Part shown: positions 1-14,208 of the stretch, one piece after another
How positions within the stretch are numbered: the first letter of the stretch is position 1
Layout: every line of letters starts with the position of its first letter
Origin: Paulownia fortunei
Taxonomy: Eukaryota > Streptophyta > Magnoliopsida > Lamiales > Paulowniaceae
Direction of reading: 5' to 3'
Assembly: GCA_019321725.1 (NCBI GenBank)
Contig: CM033120.1
Coordinates: 12,120,278-12,184,277, forward strand
Length of the DNA stretch: 64,000 nucleotides
The notes under the pieces: generated by a model
Told to the model about the DNA's origin: nothing
What the model saw: the letters and a program-made list of their open reading frames with translations, nothing else
Database searches by the model: none
Program-made: the position numbers and the translations under genes

Positions 1-3000
1 AAATATATAATTTGGAAAGTAATGTATTATTTAAAAAAAATATTTTTTAATATTTTTAAAATAATAAAATGAGTATAAATGATATGTTCAATTTAAGTCG
101 AGTTCAATACGATCTTATTTTTTTTATAATATAAATTTTAAATTTGATCAAAATCGTTGCGTCGCTATCCCTATTCAAGAGACTAGGAATATTTTCTTTT
201 TTTTTACTAGGTAGGAATAATTGTATTTCTAGTACTTGTTGAAAATAGAGGAATCAAAGCATTTCCTACACGAAGTTGCACGGAATGGAGCTGGTCAAAG
301 GGGACTTCTGATCCCAACAAAGAAAGGAGTGCTCCATTTCCCACTTAGCTCCACTTTTTAATCATCACACCTTCTTTTTTCGCATATATATTTATAGTAA
401 AATGATAGTGTAAAAGCACATAAAGGTGTATTGGTATATATTAGATTGTGAATAGGAAGTAAAGATGGGTATTATTATTATTTTAATAAATAAAATGTGG
501 CTGTTGAAATAAAATGTGGCTTTTTACCGAAATGGGATTAATGGTAATATCCTTTTTTTTTAATTTAAAATTATGCATATAAATACTTAACTTTTCTCTC
601 TCGTTGTCTCTCAAGTTTCAATCAAAATTTCTTTAAACATTACTTATTAATATACATTCTTTAAAGTTTAATTGGAATTGAAGTTGCAAAAGTCTCAATT
701 TTCAGCAATTGCTTTTGAAGATTTTGGCTATTATTATATTTTCTTAATTTTTCAATTCTTTGTGCATTTTGTTTTTATATTATTTGTGACTATATTATTT
801 ATGATTTTTTTGTGCACTTTATTTGTAAATTTTTTTTTGTATTTTATTCGTGTATTTATAATTTTATTTAAAAACTAATTCCATTACGTGGAACATGTCT
901 AGGTTCTTCCCAAAGACTTCTCCTTCCCTACTATATGCCTTCTCCTTCATCTTCAGATTTTAGGCAATCTAATTCTTATTACAACCCTCTTGTTTTATCT
1001 CATATTAATTATAAAAGGCACTAATTTGTGGCTAATTTAAGCATTGAAATACTAGAATATTTAAGGAAATTACTTCTTGAATTTTCTACACTATCACCAC
1101 TAATTTTAGATTTTAAAAAATAATATAATTGAGGAAAATACAAATGCACCACCAAAAAATCGTCTAATAAATTTAAATGAAAAAAAATGTACCAACTTCA
1201 TACAGAGTGGAAAATCTCTACGTAGAAATAAAACTAGCAAGATTTGAAATTATTTAAAATTACTATAATTACAAGAATAGGTTGTAAGTGTTATTTGTAT
1301 TAAAAAAAAGAAAGAAAGAAAACATTTTGAGTTTTAAAAAATTGGTGGTATTGAAACATTATTAAGGTATCTAACAAAACATCACCAAGGTTTGGATAGT
1401 GCAAGGATCTGCACATCCTACACAACAATAATTGCATCAAACTTCAACAAGTTCAATTCATACTTTTTCTTATAAAGAGAAAACATACACGTAAATAAAT
1501 TCAAAGTTTACCTATATATTTAGAAGAATTATGTAATAATTTCAATTTGATATAATACTAGTTACAAAGTTAAATGACTAGAATATAATTTCATAATCTC
1601 ATGTTAATGTCATGTTATTTTTTATCTTTATTTAAGTTGGACGGCATAGTGAAAAACTCACAAAGTTCAAGAGTAAAGTGTGATAACCTTAACATGATTT
1701 TGGAAATCCCTTAAAAAAAAATCCACATGCGTGGTATGTGATGGAATCCCGACAAAATATTTCGCCGGAATTGGGTTGTAAATCATAAAGTGTAACGATC
1801 ATTATAGTTTGGATGGTAAAATATAACGGAAAAAAAGTTCAAATAATAATGTCAAAACGCACATTGACAAAAATATTTTTTTCATTTGAAAAATTAAATA
1901 CCAAATCTTAGAATGATAGATTTAGAATAATCAAATGAAAAATCAAAACCAAACTTATGATAATTCTCAAATTTAAGATAAAAATTAGCGTAATAAAGTT
2001 TGAATAATCAAATAAAAATTAACTAAAATGTTGTGTACTGGCTACACTTAAGATAATTCATAAAATAAGGACAAAAGTTGAGAATAAACTACTTATAATA
2101 ATAGAATAAAATTTAAAATAAAAACTTAGGATCATAGACTTAGAATAATCAAGTAATCAAATTCAAACTTAAGATAATTCATAAAGATTAATAAATAACT
2201 CGAAATAATCAAATAAAAATCTAGACCCAATCTGAGTAAAAAAAAAAAGCCGATCACCGCAGGCTTGGTACAGGCCCAGCTCAATAAGTCCAGACCAAGT
2301 TGGGACTGGATCATTCATAAATTATTCATCCCCAGTCCAGCCTACTTCAGGACGGGCCTGGGCTGAGTAGGCCCGCCAGAGGATTGCTGGCACAGGCTGA
2401 GCATTCATCTTCATTTTCATGAACAAAATGAAATGCAGTATATCAATTTCTGAAACTAAGACACTTAAAGGGTATTCACCATTTGTAATCAATCAAATCG
2501 AATCAATATCAAAAATTTGGTATGAGAATAAAAAAAATTAGTTTAATATTTAATTTTTATTTTTATAAAAACTTTGTATTTGATTCGGTTTCTATTTACA
2601 GAGCGCGAATACCCAACTATCATTTTTATATTTAATTTTTAATTCTATATCTTTATATGTGTTATTTATTTTTACATTGCTTTTGTTTTTTATCTACCAA
2701 AACTAAAAATAATAATAAATAAACAATTATATTTATATTTTTTATAAAAAAAACATGGTTAAATAAATTACTGAATCGAGAAACTAAAAATAAATTCAAT
2801 ATTAATTTAATCGAACTGATTAATTCAATTCTGTATTCGGTACCAAATTATTGGACATGATGGTCTAGAGAAGGTGGTGGAAGAGGGGATGGACCTAGAT
2901 GAAAATATTTTCTCATTAATTTTGACATAAGTCCACTTCTAATGATTTTGCTCTAGCAAATTATTATTAGTAACATGAGGGATACATCTTCAGGCTGGCG

Positions 3001-4304
3001 ACTCTTTTATTTTTATTTTATTTTTTATAATAAAATGATGGATATATAAAATATTAAGAAAACGCGTTATCAGAGTTTACAATGTCAATCAGGCAAGAAG
3101 GATAATCATCTAATCCCCCAATATCTTTCAGAGTTTAGGCTGACGGTTTCAATTTTTATTTTATCACTTGGGTTTTCAATCAAGATACTAAGGCTTTGTT
3201 TGTGAAGTGGGAAGTATTGAAATTACTATTTTACCCCTAAAAATTTGTCAAAGTTTAAATTATCTGAAAGTCCGTATATTTTTGTTTGGACTATGACCCG
3301 ACCCAACTAAAATTGGTTCAATCTAAAAGATTCGATCGATGATGCACTGAAGTAACGAGAGGTTTGACCCAATATCAATAAAGTAAAATAACATGTGAAT
3401 AGAGATGTCATGCATCGATATTTAGAAAAATCCATTTCAGTGGAGCAAAATAACATGGAATTATTAATTCTTATTTGCAAGTTTTAGATTGCATTGTCAG
3501 CCAATGTGTGTGTAATGATTTGCATAAAAATTAGTTAGATAAATTTATATTTTACATGTGATTTATATTGTGAATTTATTCATTTTTATTTATAATCTTT
3601 AATTTAAAAAATAGTAAAGTGTTATTTTCCAATACAATGTCATCCGACGATTAAGTTAGAAATCAATTATATGAAAATAATTAGATATCAAAGTAATTTC
3701 AAGTAATTTAGGGATAAACAAAATGAACCGTACTCAAATAAAACTTATTTATATTAAAAAGAAAAAAATAGTTACTTTATCTAACATGTCTTCTTTTTTC
3801 TTATTCGATTGAACTATCATATTTCTGAAAAATTTACTTAGGAATTTTTTCCTTAGTATCCTAAAATGTTCCATATTCTTATTTAAGTTAATTATATTTC
3901 ATTTTGATTTAACTCATTAATCAGTAGCTCAGTTCAATCCAAAATATTTAAATCTATTTACTCGAACTAATTTATGGTACATCACACACACACATATATA
4001 TATATATATATGAAATTTATGATAATTCAAAAATTATGAATAAACAGAAAGTGAGGGTAAACAACAACCTTACAAGACCTAAAATTCTTGATTTCTTGAT
4101 GCATATTTTTTTCTTCTTAGTTTTGTTTTTTTTTTAAAAAAAAGGGAAATGGATGGGGTTGCTTTCAGCTGAGTCACCAAACCTTATAGTACGGTGCATT
4201 ATAATTATTTCGCTCAATAAAGATTTCTTAAGGCATTGTCAGGCCAGTACAGTACGCTAAACGAAATCTCATTGGCTAATAAATGAAAATGCCTCAATCA
4301 TTTT
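1..4304. other. AT-rich intergenic DNA
   Basis: No gene is supported here. All open frames are short and made of low-complexity T/A-rich codons. About 1,900-2,220 holds a loosely repeated motif (AGAATAATCAA and TTAAGATAATTC variants, several copies each). A GC-richer patch at about 2,250-2,400, with short inverted segments, looks like the remains of a dispersed repeat. A short CA/TA microsatellite lies at about 3,985-4,012. Confidence 0.7.
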
Positions 4305-4925
4305 AGGCTATGTTTTGATTATTTTGGATAAGATATTTTCTGGGAAGGTATTTTGAAAGAATAAAAATTAAATAAAAATAATATTTATTTGTATTTTGTG
4401 AGAAAATAATTTTGTATCATAGTAGGGAAACTATGTAGAGATGGATTGGGTAAGTGGTGTTGCATTAGTATTTTTTAATATTATATATTATATTTTTTAA
4501 TGTAAAAAATAATATATATTTATTATAATATAATAATTAAATAATGTAATGATTGTGACATATAGTAGTAAGTTTCATTTTGTTTTTGAGAAATAATTAA
4601 TTTGTGTTGGCGGAAAATATTTTAGGTAATGTATTTTAAAAGAATGAAAAAAGAATAAAAATAATATTTATTTGTATTTTAAGAGGAAATATTTGTTACT
4701 ATATCAGTCAAATCAATATTCATATCAGTATTTTAAATGTTGTGTTTTTAATATATATATATATATATTTATAGTAATATAATAATTAGATAATATAATG
4801 ATTGTGACATATAATATACTTTAATTTGTTTTGAGGGAAGATTGAATTTATTTTGGGGGAATGACTTTACCAGAGGCAATCGTATTCTTGAGAATGAAAA
4901 TATTTTTTACAATCAAGCATAGCCC
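4305..4925. mobile_element. MITE-like element with GGCTATG ends
   Basis: The left end reads AGGCTATGTTTTGATT and the reverse complement of the right end reads GGGCTATGCTTGATT, so imperfect terminal inverted repeats enclose about 620 bp of AT-rich non-coding DNA. Inside, a segment near 4,360-4,400 (AATAATATTTATTTGTATTTT) recurs near 4,650-4,690, pointing to an internal duplication. No clear target-site duplication was found, so the superfamily (hAT or other) is open. Confidence 0.45.
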
Positions 4926-4980
4926 TAGACTTTAGAGGTGAAATCTATCTTATTGTGTCAAAAATAAAAATAATACGTTT

Positions 4981-5230
4981 GCATGAAAATATTTGGATTT
5001 AAAAAAAAATATTTTTTTTTTCAAATGATTGTATATTAGGTGAATTTTAAATTCATGGAAGTATTCAAAAAATTACTTAAAATGAAATTTTAACAATTTA
5101 AAATTTATTATAATATAAAATCATTCAAACAAATTCATTGAATTTATTAATATAAATATTAATTTTTTATAAATTTATTATTATAAATTTAAAATTCTTA
5201 ACTTCAAATCCAACATAATCATTTTCATGC
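4981..5230. mobile_element. Small MITE-like element with GCATGAAAAT ends
   Basis: The stretch begins with GCATGAAAAT and ends with its exact reverse complement ATTTTCATGC. A second matching block (TTGGATTT / AAATCCAA) lies just inside each end. The 250-bp interior is AT-rich and non-coding. This structure fits a non-autonomous inverted-repeat transposon. No target duplication could be assigned. Confidence 0.45.
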
Positions 5231-6660
5231 TATTCATTCCTTCCGTTAATTCCTTTAACCAGAGATTATAAAAATGTGTAATTAATAGTTAACCATTTCA
5301 TTAGTCGGGAATGAGTGAATTAAATCAAATAGTAACTCTGTTAGTATTATGAATGAGGAAAATTTATTGGCCAAAATTCTTTTACGAGGACATTTTTCAA
5401 AAAATATATAATAGAAATATAATATTAAAATTTTTTGTGAGTAGGCTCGAAGTTACTTGCCTACAAGCATTGTTAATGCATTTTATTTAATTATTCTTCT
5501 GTCTTTAATTAAATTATTCGACTAAGAGTTAATATTTTAATTTAATCAAATAATAACCACCATAGTAATATTAAAAATTAACAAAATAATAAATTAAAGA
5601 TTTGACCGTGCAAAGTTGACCCTAGGGTTAATTTTTTTAAAAAGTAAGCTCTTGAATGGTCGGTACCCACTTTCAAATTCTTGGCTAATACACTGAAAAA
5701 TGGACCAACAGCATATCAGAAAATTTAGTACTGCCCCAACTACTACGTGAAGAAATTTGGGTCAATGTGTAAAATTATTAAATCATGAATTATTCAAATT
5801 CAAAAATGATCAACTGCAATTTGAGTTTCTAGAAAAGTGAAAACGCGTTAAAAAATATATCATTTCCTGATTGCTACAAACCAACTCTCTTTTTGTGAAA
5901 AATCATCGAAGATTCAAATTAAGGTTAACATGGCATGAGACGGGTTTAAACTTGAAATCGTAATAAATTTATTTTGTTTGAGACGAATTGAGATTTGATA
6001 TTAAACCAATTTCGAGGTGGTATGAGTTTTAATTTTATATACTCATTGCTCCTTTCATTATTATTTATTATTTATTATATTACTTGTTCTATATTATATC
6101 ATATATTTTTTTTATTTTTTTACAAAACCCCATCTTATCTTGTTACCATTATTTTTATTTAGTTTGTTTTATTTTATTATATTTTCACCATTATAGATAA
6201 TAAATAAATAAATTTATTTATAAAATTATAATTACCTTAGCATTGTACACTACATCTCACAGTGCAATATGACTAATATATATAAATATAGCCTTATTAA
6301 TCTAACATTGCTTGCTAAATCCTACTACATAAAATAAGAAAAGAGGAAAGTCAAACAGGCCCAAAAAAAATGTTCATCTCAAACTTGTAAATACAACATT
6401 CATTTTCTAAGTATTTTATTTTTTATAAAATAAAATATTTAATAATTATTTGTATATTGAGTGCATCATATTAAATCGAGCATAAATTGTATGAATTTGA
6501 ATATTCTATTTTTTATTCTATTTCATGGATATATATCACAGTATCTATTGATGTATTTAATATATATGTAAGATGCATTGATAAAATAAAATAGTATGAA
6601 TAATATTAAATCGTTCCACTAATTACCATATTTTATTCTCAATCGACAATTGAGTTACAC
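5231..6660. other. AT-rich intergenic DNA upstream of GGH
   Basis: There is no coding signal. It is AT-rich sequence with short homopolymer runs and no recognised repeat. It ends in a C-rich transition at about 6,670-6,720 that leads into the promoter of the hydrolase gene. Confidence 0.7.
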
Positions 6661-6783
6661 GTCACCTAATCCTCCTCCGGCCCCCCACCCCCTTTCCCCG
6701 TACTGGTACCTTCGTCATTGTCATTCCCCCCAAACTGAAAAAACACAGAATTTGTGGACCTTTCTCGATTATGTATATCTAAT

Positions 6784-6790
6784 TATATAA
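6784..6790 (+). promoter_or_regulatory. Candidate TATA box of GGH
   Basis: TATATAA lies about 145 bp upstream of the GGH ATG at 6,935. It is followed by a C/CT-rich leader with poly-C (about 6,819-6,832) and a CAC trinucleotide run (about 6,909-6,934) typical of plant 5' leaders. The assignment rests only on position and sequence. Confidence 0.4.
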
Positions 6791-6934
6791 AACTAACTAC
6801 ACAGACAATTGAAACCCCAACCCCCCCCCCCCACCCCCTACCCCTCGTCACCATTCTTTCCATGTCAATACCACTTCTGTTCCCCCAATTAACATTTCTC
6901 CTTCTCCCCACCACCACCACCACCACCACCACCA

Positions 6935-9900
6935 ATGGCGCCAACTCCTCCTCTGCCTCCTCCCTCTGCCTCAACTGCCACTAACTCGCACGCTTCCACC
7001 TCCTCCTCCTCCTCTCTCCCACCGCTTTCCCTCCCCTCCTCCATCGCGGCCGCTGCCTCCTCTTCCAACATGCTGAATTATCTTTGGATCCCCGTCCTCA
7101 TCGCTCTTTCTAAGGAGCTCAGTGGCTCCGCCAACGGTCAGTCTACTGGGGTGCCGCTCCTCTTGCCCAGCCAGATCGATGCTTTCGCTACAGTTCCACG
7201 GTGCCCCGCCGCAGACCCCAATCTCAACTTCCGCCCCGTCATCGGGATCCTCAGCCACCCCGGGGATGGCGCCTCCGGTCGCCTCAACAACGCTACTAAC
7301 GCCTCGTACATCGCTGCCTCTTATGTGAAGTTTGTTGAGTCTGCTGGTGCTAGGGTTATTCCTCTTATCTACAATGAACCTTCGGAGGTTCTTTACGAAG
7401 TAACCACCACTTACTTTCTAAACTTCCTACTTGCTGATTACGGCGTTATTAGGGATACGATTTGCTCTGTTTTATTGATTAATATTGTTGTTAACCTATG
7501 CCTCTGCTCATGTGAATTATACAGTTGTAAACTTCGCTTCTTGATCATGTACATTAATCAGTTACTGAGATAATAAGGGATAAGGGATGAAGGCATGCGG
7601 AGTATTTTATTGTATAATCTTTTTCAGGATAAAGGAAACTTTGAATGAGGATTGTGGATTGTACTCATCTTTTTCTTTCTTTCTTTCTTCTCTCTCTGTC
7701 TCGTTGTCATTAGAAAAAAAACAAACAAAAAAACAAAAAAACCCAACTATCCTCAGGTTTTACTTCTAAAGTCAAGACTTAGATGTTTAAGAACATATAA
7801 CACGTGTCTGGAGAATCATTTTCTTCCTTTTATGTCCATTTGGATCCAAATTTTCAGTCAGGAAAATGTACAAGGAACATGCAGAAGACTTGTTTTTTTG
7901 GCGACACCAAGGATACTATTTTCTTTTATTTGTTTGCATTGGGAGAAAATCATGAGTAAAATGAATATACTGAGATAGGTTTGGAGCAGTGTTACTAAAT
8001 CACACACTACACTGACCAAACAAAAGGAAAAAAAAAAAAAAAAAGTGGCATGTTATCTGCATTAACTTGGAGATTAAGTTTGCTTTTGTGGTAGAGCTTA
8101 TCTGATAGTTTGCTCAAGATTCTGCTTAATTTTATATATCCAGTCAGCCTTTCTACCTTCTATCTATTGGTGCTTCTCAGCATTGTCTAGTCACCTCATC
8201 TTCGGTTGAAATGTGTTGATTCTACCAGAATGAGGATAGCCTTTGTCCTCAAAGGTGTTCCCATGCAATGTGTAAAAGGTGATCAATTCATTTGGTATTG
8301 ATGTATTGCTTCACAGTATCTTTTATATTGCTTCAATAATGATGCATTAGCAAATTACCTGCTGCTGACTAGTAATCATGGATTCATGTCCCCACAAATT
8401 TTCATAGGGTTAACTTGTAATTTATGTTGCAGAAACTCAATTTGGTTAATGGAGTGATCTTCACAGGAGGGTGGGCCAAAAGTGGTCTCTACTTTGAGGT
8501 TGTTGAGTCAATATTTAAGGTACTTGACCATCTCAATGACTCGTGCTAAAGTTGAAACCAACATATTTTCTTCTTCCTAGTTATCCCATGGAAAATGAAA
8601 ATGAAATAATAAAACATCCTGTAATTTTAGTTGTGTTAGTTTATGATGATATATTTTTTATTCTCACTTGATGCTGAAGTAACTAAGAAGGCTTTTTTAC
8701 TATAAAAACAAAGATGGCCATGTCTATGCTCATTGATTCTTCAGCAATTAAAGATTTTTAGAAGATGTTTCTTATCCATATCCCATTGCAAATATAATGA
8801 ACTGTTGGTTCTGGTGTAAATGTTGATTCTTTTATGAACAAGACAGAGAATATTTTGTCCAAATTGTCGATAAGGTTGGATTAAAAGACATGTTTGCTTA
8901 TTTTCTTGGTGAGTGCCCTGTAATTTGATCGGCTTTGATCTTGCATGCTATGTAAAAAAATAAGTGATGCTTTAGTGGATGATATAGCCATAACCATTTA
9001 AGCAGGGTCATTATAATGTAAAGTTCAACATTGGATATGGTATTAATCAGGGAAAATAAGATACCGTAGAGAAATGGCATCTTTCAATTATGACTGTTTT
9101 TGTGTCTGTTTTGTGCAGAATGTTCTGAGAAAGAATGATGCTGGAGATCGTTTCCCTTTGCTTGCCATCTGCTTAGGTTTTGAACTGTTAACCATGATTG
9201 TCAGTGAGGTAAGCTGTCTAGAAACATGCATACATATATTAACATTCCTTAAGAGTGACGCTCTCCCTCCACCCCAAGTACATCACCCCCCTCCCTGAAG
9301 AGAGAAGGAAAAAAAGATGGAGAAAGAGAGAGAAAACTTGTGAAGAATTTCAGTTTTTTGATCAAATTGCAACACTTAAATCCCCACCTTTTTTCTACTT
9401 CTTTCTTTTACAATGCATTTAAATAGGTGATTCTACTATACAATAAAGTCTTTGGATTAGGGGAAAGAACCAGATGGTTTTCATGTATTTTTAGTAATTG
9501 AGCAGAGCCTGTGCTCTCTTTGTCACCTGCTGTATGAGACTCATTCGACGATTATTATACAATAAAGTCTTTGGATTAGGGGAAAGAACCAGATGGTTTT
9601 CATGTATTTTTAGTAATTGAGCAGAGCCTGTGCTCTCTTTGTCACCTGCTGTATGAGACTCATTGGACAATTATTATGAACTGGCCATCTTTGTGGATTA
9701 AAGTTCTTCTTTATATGTTTCCATCACATGCCAGTTTGACTTATAGCATTTCCTGTCTTGAAGCTCATTTCTTATATATTGCGGTTGCATTTAGCTTCTC
9801 TTAGACTATGCTAGGATTTATAGTTTACATTCTAGTTCTTTCAACCATAGATTGATTTAATTAGCTTCCACATGTTGATCTATGTAACTTTACCATTTTT

Positions 9901-12900
9901 TATTATTGTTTACAGGACAAAAACATCCTGGAGGAATTTAATGCAACAGATCAAGCTTCTACGTTGCAATTCATGAAAAGCATAAATATAAATGGAACTG
10001 TGTTTCAAAGGTAATAAATGCAGTTAATTTGACAATTAAGTTTTCAGTTTGTTTTGGTATGAAATCATTTCAAATGTAGCCTGACATCACTGTTGCAATT
10101 CATTTGAGTGATGATTTTGATATGCTAGAATTCCATGAAGAATGAATGCGCATATAGTCCCTGACATGCCAATTTCTCCATTTTAGTCTCTTTGGTATAT
10201 AGTTGTTACCCTGAACTTGGTAAAATGCAAGCATGACTCTTAATGTTGTTGTTAATGGCCCAGTAGTGGTTATTGTCATCGAAAGCTTACTGTCTTTGGG
10301 TTTTTAACGTACTGACGACAAATTAGAAATTTAAACTTCAGGGACTACAATGATGAAATTGGTTGTCTGACTGAAGTTGAAATTTTAATGAACTGTAGTC
10401 TGCGCAGATGAAAGCTACTACTGGTTTTGAGCGATGAAAGAAGCCCATCACATTCAGTTTGGCTACCAAGTCTATAATTCACACAATAGAGTTTCATGTC
10501 AAAATTTCTGGATAAATTTCCACGCAACCATGTTTCTGATTTGAGTGTTCATGAATCATTACTGCCAGCCAGATTTGCTGTGTGTTTCCCTAATGCTTAA
10601 AATCATGGCAATGCCACAGCCCTTCCCATCCCAGGGACCATTTCAGATATTAAACCCTAATTCTTATTTAGATTGCTTTGTTCTGGTCTAAGAATATGAC
10701 ACGATTAATAATGACTGTAGTTCAGTCACCTCATATTGAATGGTTCATGTTTCATGTGAATCAAAATTGTTGCAGTAGTTGTAAGCAGATAGGATACAGC
10801 TTTACAAACTTCTACAATTCTCGGTCAACTTTTAATCTCTTCCTCTCTTCATCTCTTTTGTTTTGATTTGTGTATTTTTCATTGGCTTGTTCATTACTTG
10901 GCTAATAGAGTCGAAGTGAACGACTATTAGATGAATTTATATTACTATATCTTTATGTGAATAGTGTCTGTTTTACTTTCGACCTTTGGATATCTAGTGG
11001 ATTTTGCTGATATATGCTTTACCTTTTAATAAACAAAAGTGGCACTTAGTTTCCAGATTTTGTGGATTAGGATGGAACTAATTTTTATGAACTGGTCAAC
11101 CAATAAGCATTCATGTGATTTACTTTTGCATTTATTTCATCATTATTTGATTATATGTTCGGAGGTACCAGTTTCCCAAATGCTCCCTTTTGAGAGGTGA
11201 ATATTTTTCTAGCCAGATGCACCCTCACCACTTTGAAAGATGTTTTGATCGTATGTTATTTTGTTATCACACATTGGTATCGTTAATCAAAGATATGTAA
11301 ATGTCCTTCGCAGGTTTCCTCCGGCTTTGCTAAAGAAGCTGAGTACAGAATGCCTTGTGATGCAAAATCATCGTGTAAGTGCACTTTCCTGTCTGTTGTT
11401 ATGTGACGATAGTTTTGTAAATGTGTATTTATCTTCCTGGATGACCAGTTACGTGGTTATGCATAGGAATCTGGATGACCAGTAATGTGGTTATGCATAG
11501 GAATAAAGTGCTCTAAGACCAACCTTTAAGCCCTAACGAATGACATTTTTACTGCACACCCCCTCCCCTACCGCCAAAAGAAAAAAAAATTTGCCCAATA
11601 GAAGAAAAAATATTGACATGTCCTTGTATTGTACTTAGAGAGAAATATTTTAGGTATATGCTTTGGCATTTTCAAATGTGTGAGCAACTAAAACTTCAAA
11701 TGTGCAATCTTATGCCTGTGAACCTGGCAGCCTTCAGAGTGTTGCCTCAATATGGTTTGTGAATGTATGACATAGTTTCTAAAAATTTTCAAGTGGCAAG
11801 CCGCTATGCTGTTTAATTCTTCTTCTTCTTCTTCTTCTTCTTTGTTCTTTTTGCCTTTTTTTCCTTCTTTCCTTTTTCCTGCTCTTGGCTGGAACAAAGT
11901 AGAGAACAAATACTCCTAGTACAGTCTTGTGTCCCTCCAAAAAACATTCATCCTTCTCTGTCTTTAAGACCAGTTGAGTTTTTTTTAGCATCAAGCTTGT
12001 CTGTAGATTTCTAAGTCCAAGACCTTAAATTGTGGCTTGGAATTACTGAATACCTTTTATGAGTTATGCTCTGCCATAAGCCAATCATCTAATCCCCTCT
12101 TGTTATCCAAAGGCTTGCACTAGTTGCTGGTGTTTGTCAGGACTGGTGATGCAGAACAGAACATATAAGATTTCTGTGGCACTAATTCACTTTTAGGCAA
12201 GTTAAATTAGTATTTTTGATCTGTTGATTGTTTTTGACAAATAACTTGTTTAAATCCTGTGTAATAATTCTCCAGATGTGCAACTGCTATATTTCTTTAA
12301 TTTAGGATCATGCGGCATTTGTTGTTGTCAGTTTAAACAAGCCAGCTCTATTGGCAAAAAATATACAGCCGGCTAATCATTATGTAGCAGATAGTTTTTT
12401 ATTTGACTATTTCATTTCCTCTGTGTGACAGTATGGGATATCACCTGAAAAGTTCCAAAAGAACAAGAGTCTGTGTAGTTTCTTTAAGATCTTAACAACT
12501 AGTGGAGATGAAGATGACAAGGTATCTAAGGAACCACCTTTGTGGTATATTCATCTCAACTCCATATTTTTTATCTCAGATTTGTTTCCAGTACATTTGT
12601 TGACATCCGAGCTTTATTTCTAATCACCTTCCATTTGATCAATTTGCATTAGGTCTATGTTTCAACGGTTCAGGCACGCAGATACCCGGTGACTGCTGTT
12701 CAGTGGCACCCAGAGGTATTATCTTTATTAATGTGATCTATTTTTCATTTCTATGGAGAAGTCCATAATTTATTTCCTTTAGGTTGATATGTAGACTAGC
12801 AGTGTACATTATTAAGGTTGCTGATTCCAAAATCTTCTCTTTGAGAGCAATTCGTTGAACTTGCTGCATTCCATCCTTGCATTTTGATGGAGATTGGAAA

Positions 12901-14166
12901 CAATATTATAGTACTAATTCATAGTTTCTCTCTTTGAAGATGCCCAAGGTTTCTGACATGGATTTTTTAAATCTATGTTATGGACTAGGGGAAGAGGAGG
13001 GGGGTTGGGGGAATGAAACTGATACTGATACTAGTTTAGGTGGAAAAGTATCCATTATTATTTGGAGAACTGGTGTTGGAAGATCTTCAAGTGGGATATG
13101 TCTGCCTTATTGAGACGCAGCATTCTATTGGATACAGATTTATGCTTTGCTGGCTCGTCATGAAACCATTTTCTTGATATATTTAGAGAGTGGAAGGACT
13201 AATTTGGTGATTTGAACCTGTTAATACTAGGTATAAGCCTTTTGTATTTTTATTTCATTATTAAATAAGTCAAATATGTACGGAGTTAGTTCCTGAGAGG
13301 CACATAGTAAGGTTTTGACGTGCTGAGACTCAAAATAGGGCTCCTATTCAGAAAAAGAGGTATTTCTGAAGAAGCAGCAATAGTTATTCTTAATTGGAAA
13401 AGAGCAAGTACTTTATTCTTTATATATATAAAAAATTTAACTGGTGAGATGTTTTTCATATTAGCATTTCTGGTTGGGGAAAATAAGAACTGATTGTAAG
13501 AGCATGTGGACATTTACTGTTTAAATTTAAGTGAGTCAAGGTGTGGATGATCCACTGAGTTTGATTCTATTAACAGGGAAATAGTTGAAAATCCATCTTA
13601 TTTTTTCTCTCCCCCTTTTCACTTCCAGTATATTCTTTTGAGGAAGTTATACAACAGAGCAAGTCATCCTAGAAAAAATGCATTTTAACACTGTGTTATA
13701 GATTGCTAGAGTTCTTTCTTGAAAAGCTGAGGTATCAGTTACTCTCCATAGGCACTTAGATAGAGCTAATCTAGTTATTCATTTCATTATGGAGGTCAGA
13801 ATGGGGACAGAGAATTGGTTGACTTTTGCAGTGTATTCCTTATTAGAAACCTCCATAAGATGTAAAAGTTTCATTAAAGGGAGTGTGGCCTTTCCTTTAG
13901 TGCATCTTGTTATTCAAAGCAGACCATGAAGATTATGAGCTGAGTTTAAGAGCAAGAACTGGTGACACTTCAAGAGTCCCAGTCCTAGCAGTCATTCTGA
14001 AAGCTTGCCTCTCTTCATATTGAGTTTACAGCTATAAGTATGGTAGGTGAGGATCATTGTCAGAGGACTGTAATGAATCGTGGTTGATAGAATGTGGGGC
14101 ATGGGTACATTTTGGCTATTGCATAGTTCTAGGAGGGAGAAAAATGTATACATTTACATATATATT

Positions 14167-14208
<42 letters not shown>

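Noticed and set aside
672..878. 68-residue hydrophobic frame
   Set aside because: Phe/Ile/Leu-rich translation of T-rich DNA without an ATG start or promoter; no support as a gene.
6783..7258. Minus-strand open frames rich in Gly, Val and Glu
   Set aside because: They are the reverse of the CAC/CCT/TCC-rich leader and first exon of GGH; composition bias alone keeps them open.
9437..9674. Tandem repeat considered as a CRISPR-like array
   Set aside because: Only two directly abutting units with no spacers, inside a plant intron. No CRISPR, operon or ribosome-binding-site structure exists anywhere in this eukaryotic window.
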